From Hyphomicrobiales bacterium (GTDB taxonomy: Bacteria; Pseudomonadota; Alphaproteobacteria; Rhizobiales; Aestuariivirgaceae): a stretch of DNA of 5,371 nucleotides. The notes below the pieces were generated by a model that worked only from the letters and a program-made list of their open reading frames with translations, was not told the DNA's origin and ran no database searches. The position numbers and the translations under genes are program-made. Below, in pieces: positions 4,334 to 5,371 of the stretch (position 1 is its first letter; each line of letters opens with the position of its first letter). The stretch lies in assembly GCA_026987255.1 (NCBI GenBank), contig JALSNA010000046.1:1-5371 (forward strand), read 5' to 3'.

Positions 4334-5371
4334 ATGTCCAGATCATCCTTCAAAGACCTTCTCGCCGGCCGTGACTGGCTGCTGGCCGATGGCGCAACGG
4401 GCACCAATCTCTTTGCCATGGGGCTGGAATCGGGCGAACCGCCGGAGTTCTGGACCACGGAGAAGCCGGACAACATCCGCGCCCTGCACAAAGGTTTCGT
4501 GGATGCCGGCTCCGACATCATCCTGACCAATACCTTCGGCTGCAACCGCCACCGCCTGAAGCTGCACAAGGCGCAGGGGCGCACCGCCGAACTCAACGAA
4601 AAGGCCGCCCGCCTGGCCGGCGACATCGCCCAGAAGGCGGATCGGCCCGTCATCGTTGCCGGCTCCGTCGGCCCCACCGGCGAGATTTTCGAACCGGCCG
4701 GAACCATGACCATGGAGGAGGGCAAGGAGGCCTTCCGCGAGCAGATCGCCGCCCTGGCCGAAGGCGGCGTGGACGTGATCTGGATCGAGACCATGTCGGC
4801 TGAAGAGGAGGTGCGCGCCGCCGTTGCCGCCGCCCGCGCCGTGGCCCCTGATCTGCCGGTGGTGGCCACCATGAGTTTCGACACCGCCGGGCGCACCATG
4901 ATGGGGGTGACACCGGCGCGCCTGACCGCCCTGGCCGGGGAATTGAATCTCGATGCCCATGGCTCCAATTGCGGCACCGGCGCCCCCGATCTGCTCGCCG
5001 CCATCCTGGAGATGACCGAAGCTGGTCCGCAAGACCTGGTGATTGCCAAGGCCAATGCCGGCGTGCCCGAATTCGTCGATGGCGAAATCCATTATTCCGG
5101 CACCGTGGAGCTGGCCGGAACCTATGCCCGCCTGGCGCTCGATGCCGGGGCGCGGATCATCGGCGGCTGCTGCGGCAATTCCTTCGATCATGTCCGCGCC
5201 ATGAGAAAAGCGCTGGACGGATACGAAAAGGGCCCGCGCCCCACCATCGCGGACATCATTGCAAAAGTCGGCCCGCTGACGCAGAATGCCGCCGGACACA
5301 CATGCGCCCACGGCCACCATGGCGAGGATGGCGGCAACGGGGCAGGGCGCAGACGCCGCCGCAGACGGCGC
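4334..5371 (+). CDS. bmt: Homocysteine S-methyltransferase, betaine-homocysteine methyltransferase-like (open at right edge)
   Basis: The protein transfers a methyl group to homocysteine to make methionine. The 346 residues visible form the Zn-dependent homocysteine-binding barrel: LLADGATGTNLF (16-27), NTFGCNRHRL (66-75), AGSVGPTGEI (109-118), ETMSAEEE (152-159), MSFDTAGRTMMGVT (180-193), and zinc ligands C213 (SNCGTG) plus C279 and C280 (GGCCGN), equivalent to the three BHMT cysteines. The start at 4334 gives an N-terminus like that of rhizobial Bmt as I remember it; its ribosome site (GGCGGA) is weak. The C-terminus after residue 320 is low-complexity: HTCAHGHHGEDGG, then eight arginines up to the window edge. 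The stop codon is not seen but must be close if length follows relatives. The methyl donor is uncertain: glycine betaine, or a corrinoid partner, because similar single-domain proteins serve as the homocysteine module of split methionine synthases. The gene is divergent from mocR. Confidence 0.88.
   Translation, partial: MSRSSFKDLLAGRDWLLADGATGTNLFAMGLESGEPPEFWTTEKPDNIRALHKGFVDAGSDIILTNTFGCNRHRLKLHKAQGRTAELNEKAARLAGDIAQKADRPVIVAGSVGPTGEIFEPAGTMTMEEGKEAFREQIAALAEGGVDVIWIETMSAEEEVRAAVAAARAVAPDLPVVATMSFDTAGRTMMGVTPARLTALAGELNLDAHGSNCGTGAPDLLAAILEMTEAGPQDLVIAKANAGVPEFVDGEIHYSGTVELAGTYARLALDAGARIIGGCCGNSFDHVRAMRKALDGYEKGPRPTIADIIAKVGPLTQNAAGHTCAHGHHGEDGGNGAGRRRRRRRR

Noticed and set aside
4343..5320. 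A 325-codon minus-strand frame opposite the methyltransferase
   Set aside because: It is Gly/Ala/His-rich, without motifs, and antisense to a gene with intact zinc-binding and substrate motifs.

Overview
The window is GC-rich DNA (AT-rich only in short intergenic stretches) with four protein genes and short gaps between them. The gene families and their closest remembered relatives point to an alphaproteobacterium of the Rhizobiales/Rhodobacterales type. That assignment is inference from protein resemblance: no rRNA or other marker is present. I see no tRNA, rRNA, CRISPR array, insertion sequence or phage gene.

Layout. (1) Positions 1-1204, minus strand: the first 401 residues of a cytosolic sulfatase-superfamily hydrolase resembling phosphonate/phosphate monoester hydrolases. 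Its C-terminus runs off the left edge. (2) 1205-1434: a 230-bp gap with two stem-loops, the second a good intrinsic terminator on the minus strand lying only 30 bases before the sulfatase start codon. (3) 1435-2553, minus: a complete alanine dehydrogenase (ald). (4) 2554-2658: the ald upstream region. (5) 2659-4143, minus: a complete MocR-type (GntR/aminotransferase fusion) PLP-dependent transcription factor. (6) 4144-4333: a divergent intergenic region with a clear sigma70-type promoter for the mocR gene and an AT-rich repeat in front of the plus-strand gene. (7) 4334-5371, plus: a nearly complete Zn-dependent homocysteine S-methyltransferase (bmt-like), open at the right edge with an eight-arginine tail.

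How the genes relate. The best evidence for a joint system is in the DNA between genes. A 25-bp element with 19 of 25 identical positions and no gaps lies 48 bp upstream of the mocR start and 50 bp upstream of the ald start, in the same orientation, and contains an inverted repeat CTGG-N13-CCAG. At mocR it overlaps a TTGACG-N17-TATGGT promoter. The simplest reading is that the MocR protein controls both its own gene and ald, so that an amino acid (possibly alanine) sensed through PLP sets NAD-linked alanine breakdown to pyruvate and ammonium. The sulfatase and the homocysteine methyltransferase look separately transcribed, and I see no firm functional link from them to the mocR-ald pair.

I did not find a wholly new system. 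The most rewarding items are the shared MocR-type operator, the terminator in the sulfatase leader, and the regulatory DNA in front of the methyltransferase.
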